64,000 nucleotides of DNA from Pollutibacter soli (GTDB lineage Bacteria > Bacteroidota > Bacteroidia > Chitinophagales > Chitinophagaceae): positions 1-64,000 of the forward strand of contig JARJHS010000009.1 in the NCBI GenBank assembly GCA_029269725.1, given 5' to 3'. A model generated the notes under the pieces. That model was not told the DNA's origin. It did no database searches and was given only the letters and a program-made list of their open reading frames with translations. Shown here in pieces: positions 26,477 to 35,257 of the stretch (its first letter is position 1; each line of letters begins with the position of its first letter). The position numbers and the translations under genes are program-made.

Positions 26477-27811
26477 GTGAAGAAATTCATCCAAACACTT
26501 AAGAATATCTGGAGCATTGAAGAACTGCGGAGTAAGATCCTGATTACCCTGCTCCTGATATTTGTTTATCGTTTCGGTGCCCACATCGTGCTGCCTGGTA
26601 TCGATCCAAATAAACTTGATCTTTCCGGCGCGAAAGAAGGTCTGCTTGGCCTGTTCGATACTTTCGCTGGCGGGTCATTCAGCAATGCTTCCATTTTTGC
26701 TTTGGGTATCATGCCCTATATCTCCGCTTCGATCTTTATGCAGCTGATGACTATCCTGGTTCCTCAGATGCAGAAATTACAGAAAGAAGGTGATAGCGGG
26801 AGAAAGAAAATCAATCAGTGGACCAGGTACCTTACCGCTGGTGTTACGGTTCTGCAGGCAGCAGCTTATGTTGCTTATCTCCGTGGGGTGAACCGTGATG
26901 CGTTGATCGAATCTTATCACGCTTATTTCTGGATTTCAACTGTGATCACTCTGACAGCAGGTACACTGTTTGTAATGTGGCTGGGCGAAAAAATCCAGGA
27001 TAAAGGAATGGGTAACGGTACTTCAATCATCATTATGATTGGTATCCTCGCCCGTTTGCCGCAATCATTCCTCGGTGAGTTTTATGCAAAACAAACCCGT
27101 GGTGGTGGTGGTCTTCTTCTGTTCCTCGTGGAAATTGCTTTCCTGATCGTAATCATTCTTGGCCTGATCATCCTCGTACAGGGCGTTCGCAAGATCCCGA
27201 TCAACTACGCAAAACAAATCGTTGGTAACAGGCAGTTTACCGGTGCAAGACAGTTCCTTCCATTAAAAGTGAATGCTGCTGGTGTAATGCCGATCATCTT
27301 CGCCCAGGCGATTATGTTCCTGCCAACTTTGTTCTCGTTCACGAGTTTTGAGACAGGAAAAGGGCTGGCTCGCATTTTCAACGATCCAAGTAATGTCTGG
27401 TACATGATCATATATGCAGTTATGGTAATTGCATTTACTTTCCTGTACACAGCCCTGATATTTAATCCGAAACAAATGTCGGACAACCTCAAGCAGAGCA
27501 ACGGGTTTATTCCTGGTGTTAAGCCGGGGCAACCGACGGCAGATTATATCGGCCAGGTGATGGATCGAATCACTCTCCCGGGAGCAATCTTCCTTGCTGT
27601 TGTTGGTATCCTTCCAGGTATCGCCCAGCAGCTGGGTATTACACAATCATTTGCTTCTTTCTTTGGGGGTACTTCCCTCCTGATCATGGTAGGTGTAGTG
27701 CTCGACACTCTGCAGCAGATCGAAACACATCTGCTTATGCGTCAGTACGATGGCCTGATGAACAGCGGCCGTATCCAGGGAAGGCAACCTGCTACGACGT
27801 CTCCGATTTAA
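26477..27811 (+). CDS. secY: Protein translocase subunit SecY
   Basis: A 444-residue SecY with ten predicted membrane segments, the central channel of the Sec translocase. The start is GTG (MKKFIQTLKNIWSIEELR follows). LLIFVYRFGAHIVLPGID, FALGIMPYISASIFMQLM and the Q-rich cytoplasmic end of a later loop (YVAYLRG) fit the family; the plug region is about residues 57-70. map starts one base after its stop, so the two are coupled. Confidence 0.98.
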   Translation: MKKFIQTLKNIWSIEELRSKILITLLLIFVYRFGAHIVLPGIDPNKLDLSGAKEGLLGLFDTFAGGSFSNASIFALGIMPYISASIFMQLMTILVPQMQKLQKEGDSGRKKINQWTRYLTAGVTVLQAAAYVAYLRGVNRDALIESYHAYFWISTVITLTAGTLFVMWLGEKIQDKGMGNGTSIIIMIGILARLPQSFLGEFYAKQTRGGGGLLLFLVEIAFLIVIILGLIILVQGVRKIPINYAKQIVGNRQFTGARQFLPLKVNAAGVMPIIFAQAIMFLPTLFSFTSFETGKGLARIFNDPSNVWYMIIYAVMVIAFTFLYTALIFNPKQMSDNLKQSNGFIPGVKPGQPTADYIGQVMDRITLPGAIFLAVVGILPGIAQQLGITQSFASFFGGTSLLIMVGVVLDTLQQIETHLLMRQYDGLMNSGRIQGRQPATTSPI

Positions 27812-27812
27812 G

Positions 27813-28634
27813 ATGATTTATATAAAAACGAATGCTGAAGTTGAACTCATGCGCGAAAGTGCATTGCTCGTGAGTTCAACTTTATGCGAAGTTGCAAGAT
27901 ACCTGAAACCTGGCCTCACCACGCTTCAGGTTGATGCTTTTGCAGAGAAATTTATCCGCGATCACAACGCGATTCCTTCCTTTAAAAATTTATACGGATT
28001 CCCGTTTGCCACCTGCATTTCTGTGAACGATGCTGTTGTTCATGGTTTCCCAACAAATCAACCTTTGAAGCCAGGAGATATTATTTCTGTGGATGTTGGT
28101 GTTTTGAAAAACGGCTTCCATGGTGATAGTGCATATACATTTGCTATTGGTGAAGTCTCCCAGGAAGTCCGCGACCTGATGCGCATTACAAAAGAGTCTC
28201 TGTATAAAGGGATCGAAAAAGCGGTTGCGGGTAACCGTGTGGGTGATATATCTTCCGCGATATTTGAACATACCGAAAAGAAATACGGTTACGGTGTTGT
28301 AAGAGAATTGGTAGGTCATGGTCTTGGTCGAAAGCTGCACGAAGATCCGCAGGTACCAAACTATGGGAAAAAAGGATCGGGCCAGAAGCTGAAAGAAGGA
28401 ACAGTCATCGCTATCGAACCGATGATCAATATGGGCACTAAAGATGTGTACCATGATAAAGACGGATGGACCGTTCGTACCCGCGATGGTAAGCCTTCGG
28501 CTCACTACGAGCATAATATCTGCGTCAGAAAAAACAAACCTGATGTACTCTCCTCATTCGCAGGAATTGAAGAGGCTGAGAAAGCAAATCCTGAGTTGGA
28601 CTCTGCCTACCTTGAATTAATACCTTCTTTGTAA
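27813..28634 (+). CDS. map: Methionine aminopeptidase, type I
   Basis: A 273-residue metallopeptidase that removes the N-terminal Met from new proteins. The metal ligands are visible in order: DVGV, HGDSAYTF, GHGLGRKLHE, AIEPM and the Glu of YEHN. It starts one base after secY. In many bacteria infA, rpmJ, rpsM, rpsK, rpsD, rpoA and rplQ come next; here a flavoprotein gene follows instead, so the ribosomal cluster ends at map. Confidence 0.98.
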   Translation: MIYIKTNAEVELMRESALLVSSTLCEVARYLKPGLTTLQVDAFAEKFIRDHNAIPSFKNLYGFPFATCISVNDAVVHGFPTNQPLKPGDIISVDVGVLKNGFHGDSAYTFAIGEVSQEVRDLMRITKESLYKGIEKAVAGNRVGDISSAIFEHTEKKYGYGVVRELVGHGLGRKLHEDPQVPNYGKKGSGQKLKEGTVIAIEPMINMGTKDVYHDKDGWTVRTRDGKPSAHYEHNICVRKNKPDVLSSFAGIEEAEKANPELDSAYLELIPSL

Positions 28635-28673
28635 ATTTCTATTTTATTCTGCATTCAACGGTTTCTCATCACT

Positions 28674-29918
28674 ATGACAGAGGACAGAAAAAGACATTGT
28701 ATCGTTGTAATCGGTGGTGGTGCAGCCGGATTTTTCTGTGCTGTAAATGCTGCCAGGTTAAATCCCCACACGCGGGTTGTGCTGCTGGAAAAAACCAGTA
28801 AATTATTATCGAAAGTGAAAGTGAGCGGGGGTGGCAGATGCAATGTTACGCATGCCTGTTTCGAGATTGCAGAAATGGCGAAAAGATATCCGCGAGGTGC
28901 AAATTTTGTAAAGAAAACATTCCACCAGTTTTTTACAACGGATACAATTGAATGGTTTCAGACCCGTGGTGTCGAATTGAAAACAGAAGAAGATGGAAGG
29001 ATGTTTCCTTCCACGAACAGTTCAGAAACAATTATCCGTTGTCTTCTCGATGAAGCTGCGAAATATAAAGTGGAGATTGTACTTCAGGCAGAAGTTGCCG
29101 AAATTCAGAAACACGATGCAGTCTTTGTGTTGACACTTGCTGATGGTCGGGTTGTCGAAGGAAATATGGTTTGTATTACCTCAGGAGGCTACCCGAAGTC
29201 GGCACAGTTTCATTGGATTTCAAAACTTGGCCATCGCATTGAAGAGCCAGTGCCATCGCTGTTTACATTCAATATGCCCGCACATCCCATTACCGAACTC
29301 ATGGGTGTATCAGTAGCTGATGTCCTTATAAAAATACCTGCCCTGAAATTTAAGGAGCGCGGGCCGGTACTAATCACGCATTGGGGATTCAGTGGCCCCG
29401 CTGTGTTAAAACTTTCAGCTTTTGCTGCGCGTGAATTAAGCAAATGCGATTATGGATTCTCGATACAAATCAACTGGATACCGGAATATAATGAGGAAAG
29501 CCTGAGAGGATATCTTCAGGAACTTCGCGAATCGCAGGGTTCTGTTTTTATTGGTTCCAGAAATCCATTCGGACTTCCACATAGGCTCTGGCAATATTTT
29601 ATACAGCTGGCGGCAATTTCTCCGGTTACCCGATGGAGTGAGTTCAGCAGTAAGCAGCAGCATCAGCTTATAAGAATATTATGTGGCGATGTATTTTCAA
29701 TTAAGGGGAAGACAACATTCAAGGAAGAATTTGTCACTTCGGGTGGAGTATCGTTGAATGAAATAGATGCCAATTCGATGCAAAGCAAGATTGTTCCAGG
29801 CGTTTATTTCGCTGGCGAAGTTATGGATGTGGATGGCGTTACCGGGGGATTTAATTTCCAGCACGCCTGGACGAGCGGGTATATAGCCGCTGTTTCAATG
29901 TCAAAAAACATTTCCTGA
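28674..29918 (+). CDS. HI0933/YhiN-family flavoprotein
   Basis: A 414-residue FAD-binding protein. The N-terminal dinucleotide motif is IVVIGGGAAGFFCAVNAA, followed by LLEKTSKLLSKVKVSGGGRCNVTHA (in part), the hallmark of the HI0933-like family. The ending GVYFAGEVMDVDGVTGGFNFQHAWTSGYIA (in part) is the second FAD contact. The substrate is not known; family members are oxidoreductases of unsettled function. It is 39 bases downstream of map and may share its transcript. Confidence 0.9.
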   Translation: MTEDRKRHCIVVIGGGAAGFFCAVNAARLNPHTRVVLLEKTSKLLSKVKVSGGGRCNVTHACFEIAEMAKRYPRGANFVKKTFHQFFTTDTIEWFQTRGVELKTEEDGRMFPSTNSSETIIRCLLDEAAKYKVEIVLQAEVAEIQKHDAVFVLTLADGRVVEGNMVCITSGGYPKSAQFHWISKLGHRIEEPVPSLFTFNMPAHPITELMGVSVADVLIKIPALKFKERGPVLITHWGFSGPAVLKLSAFAARELSKCDYGFSIQINWIPEYNEESLRGYLQELRESQGSVFIGSRNPFGLPHRLWQYFIQLAAISPVTRWSEFSSKQQHQLIRILCGDVFSIKGKTTFKEEFVTSGGVSLNEIDANSMQSKIVPGVYFAGEVMDVDGVTGGFNFQHAWTSGYIAAVSMSKNIS

Positions 29919-29971
29919 CGGTATAAAACACTTTGCCGGCCTGCTAAAATTCCGAACTTCGTAAATTCCAA

Positions 29972-30039
29972 AAAAGGTATCCGATACTTTGATGGATACC
30001 TCAGGTTGAACATGCTTAAAGAAGTATCGGATACCTTTT
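29972..30039. repeat. Perfect 18-base inverted repeat
   Basis: AAAAGGTATCCGATACTT (29972-29989) returns as its exact reverse complement at 30022-30039, with 32 bases between. A shorter hairpin, GGTATCC (29976-29982) with GGATACC (29994-30000), competes with it. The arms end in A and T runs, so it could act as a two-way terminator, a switch, or be the remains of a small mobile element. Confidence 0.8.
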
Positions 30040-30110
30040 CCGGCATCCGGAAGCGGACGCTTTGCTCACAAATCTTTTTTATATTTAGAGTTCATTCCCA
30101 GTTTACAAAC

Positions 30111-31397
30111 ATGAATTCCAGGAGACAGTTTTTAAACAGACTCGCTGCCGCCGGTGGCGGACTTTCACTATTATCATTTGCAGATCCTGTATTTGCTGCA
30201 GAGGCAGAGGACATAATGAAAAAGATGAGCGCGCGTGAGGAAGCGGGAGATGTGGAAGATGAAGAGTTCTGGGGATGGGTTCGTTCTTCATTCACCGTAT
30301 CACCCAACATCATCAATCTCAACAACGGTGGAGTAGCGCCGCAACCAAAAGTAGTGCAGGATGCGCATATCCGGTTCTATCAATATTGCAATGAAGCGCC
30401 GAGCTATTACATGTGGCAAATACTCGATCAGGGGCGTGAGCCGTTACGGGAAAAGCTTGCTGGCCTTTGTGGTTGTTCGGCTGAAGAAGTAGCCATTAAC
30501 AGAAACGCTACTGAAGGACTTAACAGCATCATATTCGGATTGAATCTGAAAGCGGGAGATGAAGTCATTCTCACCAAACAGGATTATCCCAATATGATGA
30601 ATGCATGGAAGCAGAGAGAAAAAAGAGATGGAATAAAACTGGTTTGGCTGAATCTGCCTTTGCCTCTCGAAAACGAAGCTGATATTGCGAAATACTATAT
30701 CAATGCATTCACTCCAAAAACAAAGGTGGTGCATGTTACACACCTGATCAATTGGGTCGGTCAGATTACACCAGTTAAGATGATTGCACAGGCAGCTCAT
30801 CAACGTGGTATCGAAGTGATTGCTGATGGTGCTCATACTTTAGGACATTTCGAATTTAAAGTGCCGGACCTGGAATGTGACTATTTTGCATCCTCTCTTC
30901 ACAAATGGCTGAGTGCTCCATTCGGTAGTGGACTTTTATATATCAAAAAAGACAAGATTAAAAACATATGGGCATTGCTTTCAAACAATGAACCTGATGG
31001 TCCGGATATCAGGAAGTTTGAATCGCTTGGGACGCGTTCATTCGCGTCTGAAATGGCCATCGGAACTGCAGTAGATTTTCATGACATTATCGGAGGTGCG
31101 AGAAAGGAGAGAAGGCTAAGGTATTTAAAAGACTATTGGGTGAATCAGGTGAAAAATATTCCGGGTGTGAGTTTTAATCAACCTGTGAATCCAAAACTTT
31201 CCTGCGCAATCGCCAATGTTTCAATCAAAGGAAAAAAGCCTGAAGAAGTTTCGGGAGAACTTTTCAATAAATATAAAATACACACAGTCGCGATCAATTG
31301 GGAGGATATCCATGGGGTCAGAGTTACTCCTAACGTGTATACATCAACGAAAGATCTCGACAAACTGGCGGGAGCAATCAGGAAGATCGCCTCCTGA
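30111..31397 (+). CDS. Tat-exported class V aminotransferase-like protein
   Basis: A 428-residue PLP enzyme similar to isopenicillin N epimerase and cysteine desulfurase-like proteins. The N-terminus (NSRRQFLNRLAAAGGGLSLL) is a twin-arginine signal with SRRQFL, so a folded, cofactor-loaded enzyme is probably sent to the periplasm. The PLP aspartate is in IADGAHTLGHF (about residue 239) and the Schiff-base lysine in SSLHKWLSAPFGSG (about residue 265). The substrate is not known. The frame is open to 30006, but the Tat signal sets the start at 30111. Its stop lies 7 bases from the convergent kelch gene. Confidence 0.88.
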   Translation: MNSRRQFLNRLAAAGGGLSLLSFADPVFAAEAEDIMKKMSAREEAGDVEDEEFWGWVRSSFTVSPNIINLNNGGVAPQPKVVQDAHIRFYQYCNEAPSYYMWQILDQGREPLREKLAGLCGCSAEEVAINRNATEGLNSIIFGLNLKAGDEVILTKQDYPNMMNAWKQREKRDGIKLVWLNLPLPLENEADIAKYYINAFTPKTKVVHVTHLINWVGQITPVKMIAQAAHQRGIEVIADGAHTLGHFEFKVPDLECDYFASSLHKWLSAPFGSGLLYIKKDKIKNIWALLSNNEPDGPDIRKFESLGTRSFASEMAIGTAVDFHDIIGGARKERRLRYLKDYWVNQVKNIPGVSFNQPVNPKLSCAIANVSIKGKKPEEVSGELFNKYKIHTVAINWEDIHGVRVTPNVYTSTKDLDKLAGAIRKIAS

Positions 31398-31404
31398 AAA
31401 ATTC

Positions 31405-33063
31405 TTAATAATTAATGGTCCAGATTTTATCGTTGGGCAGTTTATCGACTGTACCGCCCGCCATGTATATTTTGTTTTTGTGTGCAATGAATTCTGCACC
31501 AAAAACATTGTGATCTAATCGTCCTTCGGTACTTTTTCCTGTACCTATTTCATATTTGTTGAAATAAACTCTTGTAATTCCATCACCTGAAAAAAAGAGG
31601 ATTGAATTATCATTGACGATGGCTTTTGATTTAAACCCGGTAACGGGGCTACTCATATAGTCAAAGCTTTTATCAGTAGTGATGAAATTCAGTATTTCGA
31701 TTGTTGCTTTTGGTTTTGCGCTGTCGCCATAACCACCGCCCCAGTATCCTATACCACCAGCCAGTCCTGACATAATGTATGCTCTCGGCTCTGACAGAGC
31801 AAGCGATGACCAGGCATTTGAATTGGCATCAAAAACATCTATACCTTTTCTTCCGCATTTGGCATCACCACCCGCTACAAAAACTTTGTTTCCGTAGGTA
31901 ATGGAAGATGTTCCAAATGCACGCTCAGTCATTGTAGTTACGGACCAGGTTTTTGTTCCAAGGTCGTAGATGTCTGCAACGTTTGAACATTCCTCTCTCT
32001 GAGGATTGGTACATCCTCCTGCGAAAACTATTTTATTACCCGTGGTTTCACCGGAAACAAAAAACCTCGCACGACTCAATTCATCTGTTGTCCATGTATT
32101 CGTTTTTGAATCGTAAATATCAATCCTCGAAACAGGTTTATCATTATAACTGATTCCTCCTGCGAAATATACCTTGTCACCAACAGTCACTGCAGCCATA
32201 TACATGCGGGGAACACTTAATTCGGCAGTCGCATGTGTATTGGTTCTTGTATCATAAATATCCACCCGTGATGAAAAGCCATCATCCTCATACCCACCTG
32301 CAAAAATTAGTTGATCCCCTACTGAAGCGCCCGTAGGATAAAAACGATGAACAATATTTTTACCAACATCAATCATTTGCGCAGTAATAAATTCGGCTGG
32401 AGTGACGCGAATAACGACAGTATCTTTTGAAGAAAGTCCGCCCGCATCAGTAACCGTCAGTTCAAATGCATATGCATCTTCAGAAACGCTGTATGCAACA
32501 GTCTGCACCCGCTCCGTAAAATAGATATAGGTCGATGAATATCCTGAAAGTTTCCGCCACTTGTAAGTGGTAATGTTATTTTCCGGATCTGTCGATGCGC
32601 TACCATCCAATTGCAGTGTATCCTTTGGTAGAATAGCAATCCTGTCAGGACCTGCATTCGCAACAGGTGGATTATTCACATCTGTAACAAGCACTTCAAC
32701 TGTATCGGAGGAACTAAGATTGCTGTTATCCGTGACAGTTAGTGTAAAACTGTAAATACCTTTTTTCAGCGATTTTACTCTCGTAGTTGCGGCGTCTTTA
32801 TTTGCGATATTTGATTGCCCTGGCCCTTCAATCTGTAACCAGCTATACTTTATTATCGATCCATCTGCGTCAGAAGATTTCTCTCCATGCAAAACTGCAG
32901 TATCAGCGGGAATAACAATTATTGTATCGTTGCCTGCATTCGCAATGGGCGGAATTCTCGAAAAGCCGCAATAATCGCACAAAAATTCTTTCTGGCAGGA
33001 AGCAATAAGAACTACCACAACCAGCAAAGTGAATATGTATTTCAGGAAATTGCTGAAGCGCAT
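31405..33063 (-). CDS. PKD/kelch-repeat lipoprotein, paralogue 1
   Basis: A 552-residue lipoprotein with lipobox LIASC at about residues 19-23. Just after the lipid Cys comes QKEFLCDYC, which resembles the second paralogue. Two PKD-like domains follow (PPIANAGNDT and PPVANAGPDR mark their starts). Then come about five kelch blades with the repeated pattern VYFAGG / IDIYDSKTNTW. It is probably a surface protein that binds glycans or proteins; no enzyme motif is seen. It lies downstream of its paralogue on the same strand, separated by 318 bases. Confidence 0.88.
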   Translation of the reverse strand: MRFSNFLKYIFTLLVVVVLIASCQKEFLCDYCGFSRIPPIANAGNDTIIVIPADTAVLHGEKSSDADGSIIKYSWLQIEGPGQSNIANKDAATTRVKSLKKGIYSFTLTVTDNSNLSSSDTVEVLVTDVNNPPVANAGPDRIAILPKDTLQLDGSASTDPENNITTYKWRKLSGYSSTYIYFTERVQTVAYSVSEDAYAFELTVTDAGGLSSKDTVVIRVTPAEFITAQMIDVGKNIVHRFYPTGASVGDQLIFAGGYEDDGFSSRVDIYDTRTNTHATAELSVPRMYMAAVTVGDKVYFAGGISYNDKPVSRIDIYDSKTNTWTTDELSRARFFVSGETTGNKIVFAGGCTNPQREECSNVADIYDLGTKTWSVTTMTERAFGTSSITYGNKVFVAGGDAKCGRKGIDVFDANSNAWSSLALSEPRAYIMSGLAGGIGYWGGGYGDSAKPKATIEILNFITTDKSFDYMSSPVTGFKSKAIVNDNSILFFSGDGITRVYFNKYEIGTGKSTEGRLDHNVFGAEFIAHKNKIYMAGGTVDKLPNDKIWTINY

Positions 33064-33381
33064 CAGGTCTCAAATTTTATAGAATTGTACTGTGGAAGCT
33101 CGTTGGTATGCAGAAACAAGATATTCTTAGAATATCTGAAATCAAAATCAATTTTTCAGGACAAATGAGAGAAATACAGGCAAAAGTGAGCAGGCAAAAA
33201 TAACAGCCGGCACTTGCGTAGACAACGCAGAATACAGAATACACGGTACAGAATACAGAATATCGAGAGTAAAAAATGAAACTGAAGAAGTGTAAGGGCA
33301 GTATCGGTTACCCTGTGGAGAATGTTGCTAATACCGCTTAGGCTCAATGCAGTATATCTGCTGCCTGTTTCCCTGGAGTAA
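33064..33381. other. Intergenic stretch between the kelch paralogues
   Basis: No gene is supported here. It contains a doubled CAGAATACAG word (33228-33241 and 33248-33262) that recurs in reverse complement at 52760-52773, and GGCAAAA-type words similar to the 47150 region. No clear promoter or terminator was seen. Confidence 0.6.
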
Positions 33382-35127
33382 CTACTGAAATTCTATCTTC
33401 CAGACTTTTCCCGAAGCGCCATCTGCAACAAAAAGTTGATCCTGTGCAACTACGAGCGAAGGCCAGTAGATCTCACGGTCGAGTAAACCGATATGCCAGC
33501 TTTTTGTTACGGTATTATAGAGCTCAAAAGTTTTTGGATTATATACGAGATCAGGGAAAATAATGACCCAGCTCTTCCAGTATGTTACCCCGTTATGTCC
33601 TAACAACCAGGGTGTTGGGTTGTTCAGGCAATTAAAGGTGGAAGTACCGGCAACAGGATCAAAAACTTCTACCTGTGCTGATGCATTAGCAACACTTCCT
33701 TTTAACGTATACCCACCAATCCATGCAATTTTGTTATCGAAAGTGATTGCATTGAAATTAGTTTTGGGTTCATTGAGATTCCTTACTGACCAGGATTTTG
33801 ATGATGGAGTATATATATCAATTACTGATTTTGTGTTTAGTTGCCCTGTACTTCCTCCTGCGAAATAAATTTTTCCATCAGCAACCGCGGCCCTTAAGTC
33901 AAACCGGGGAACGGAAAGATTTGAAATCTCCCAGGTGTCAGCTGATGGATCATAAATATCAACAACAGAACTCATTTTGTTGTTTGGCGAAAAGAGTCCT
34001 GCGAATTCTGTAGCACCTCCTGCGAAGTAAATTTTTCCATCAGCGATCGCTGATGTTAATCCCATGCGTGCACTGCTGAGTTTCTTATAGGACCAGCTGT
34101 TCGTTGAAGCGTCAAAGATGTCAATGTTGGAAGTTGTATTTCCGGTAGCCATGTCCAACTCATAGTCAATTCCACCCGCAAAATAAATTTTGGTACCATA
34201 TACGGCAGTGGCCATACTTACTCTATTAAAGCTTAGCTGTGAAGTTTCCCAGCGTTTAGTGCCGAGATCATAAATGTCAACTGTGGCCAGTGGATTGTCA
34301 TCATAATCCGGATATCCTCCTGCAAACACAATTTTATTTCCTACTGCAGCTGCCGATAGAAGTCTTCGTGGAATTGATAACTGTCCTATAGGAGTTGTTT
34401 TCGCAATAATGTTTGTCCGGATAGTGCCGGGACAATTGTCATTTGTGAGCGAACCAATGGTAAAGCTTACTGTGTCTGTAGCAAATAAACCTTTTGTATC
34501 TGTTACTTTCAATTCAAAAACGTACAAACCTTTGTCGCCAAAGGTGACGAGTGTAATGCTGTCTTCCGGATCGCTGATGGTTGCTATGGGATGAGTTGAG
34601 ATCTGTGTCCATTGATAGGCTTTAATATCATTGTTGGGATCATAAGATTTACTTCCATCAAGAAAAATTCCGGAAGAGTAACTTGCTATCATTGAATCAT
34701 TACCCGCAACAGCAACAGGTGGTGAATCAGCACTACCGGCCTCTGAAACTGTAATTCTTACGGTATCCTTCGACGTTAGCCCCAGGTTGTCGGTCACTGT
34801 CAGTTCGAAATGATACACACCTTTTACAGGTGTTGAGGTTACCGTTTTGAGATCTTCTTTATTGCTGATGAGAATAGGTTCCGGACCCAGCAGTTTTTGC
34901 CAGATTGACCGAATGATCGTTCCGTCACTATCATAAGATCCTGAGCCATCGAGTATCAGGTTGCTGGTGGGTAAAAGATACAAGCTATCGATGCCCGCAT
35001 CAGCAACTGGCGGCTGGTTAATATCGCAATCCGGACAATACAGTTCTTTCTGGCAACCGAAAAAAAATAACACTGGTACACAGAAAAAAAAGAATTTTTC
35101 AGAAATGGATCTCTGCGGCATGGGCAT
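33382..35127 (-). CDS. PKD/kelch-repeat lipoprotein, paralogue 2
   Basis: A 581-residue lipoprotein (lipobox FFFGC near residue 24, then QKELYCPDC). It has two PKD-like domains beginning PPVADAGIDS and PPVAVAGNDS, each with the DGSGSYDSDG or DGSKSYDPN calcium-loop type sequence. A kelch propeller follows with repeated KIYFAGG and VDIYD motifs. The layout is the same as in the neighbour at 31405-33063, and the two probably arose by tandem duplication; they have since diverged. It is likely exposed at the cell surface. Met3 is an alternative start. Confidence 0.88.
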   Translation of the reverse strand: MPMPQRSISEKFFFFCVPVLFFFGCQKELYCPDCDINQPPVADAGIDSLYLLPTSNLILDGSGSYDSDGTIIRSIWQKLLGPEPILISNKEDLKTVTSTPVKGVYHFELTVTDNLGLTSKDTVRITVSEAGSADSPPVAVAGNDSMIASYSSGIFLDGSKSYDPNNDIKAYQWTQISTHPIATISDPEDSITLVTFGDKGLYVFELKVTDTKGLFATDTVSFTIGSLTNDNCPGTIRTNIIAKTTPIGQLSIPRRLLSAAAVGNKIVFAGGYPDYDDNPLATVDIYDLGTKRWETSQLSFNRVSMATAVYGTKIYFAGGIDYELDMATGNTTSNIDIFDASTNSWSYKKLSSARMGLTSAIADGKIYFAGGATEFAGLFSPNNKMSSVVDIYDPSADTWEISNLSVPRFDLRAAVADGKIYFAGGSTGQLNTKSVIDIYTPSSKSWSVRNLNEPKTNFNAITFDNKIAWIGGYTLKGSVANASAQVEVFDPVAGTSTFNCLNNPTPWLLGHNGVTYWKSWVIIFPDLVYNPKTFELYNTVTKSWHIGLLDREIYWPSLVVAQDQLFVADGASGKVWKIEFQ

Positions 35128-35192
35128 ATTCCATTCTTTTTAAGTATCTGAAGTTAGTATTGTTCGCTGGAATCCTGGATTCATTCAAAGTG

Positions 35193-35225
35193 AAAAGGCG
35201 TAATCTTTTTGTGACTACGCCTTTT
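35193..35225 (-). terminator. Intrinsic terminator, minus strand
   Basis: AAAAGGCGTA (35193-35202) and TACGCCTTTT (35216-35225) pair perfectly over 10 bases. It lies 33 bases beyond the stop of the 1438-residue gene. The A run at one end and T run at the other let it work in both directions. Confidence 0.8.
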
Positions 35226-35257
35226 ACGGAAATGGGTTGCCTTGTTATTGAATTTGT

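Noticed and set aside
33225-33262. CAGAATACAG repeats as a CRISPR array
   Set aside because: Only two short copies, 20 bases apart, with no unique spacers of regular length and no cas genes.
31405-35127. Tandem kelch genes as halves of one split gene
   Set aside because: Each has its own signal and lipobox and the full PKD-kelch layout, so these are paralogues, not fragments.
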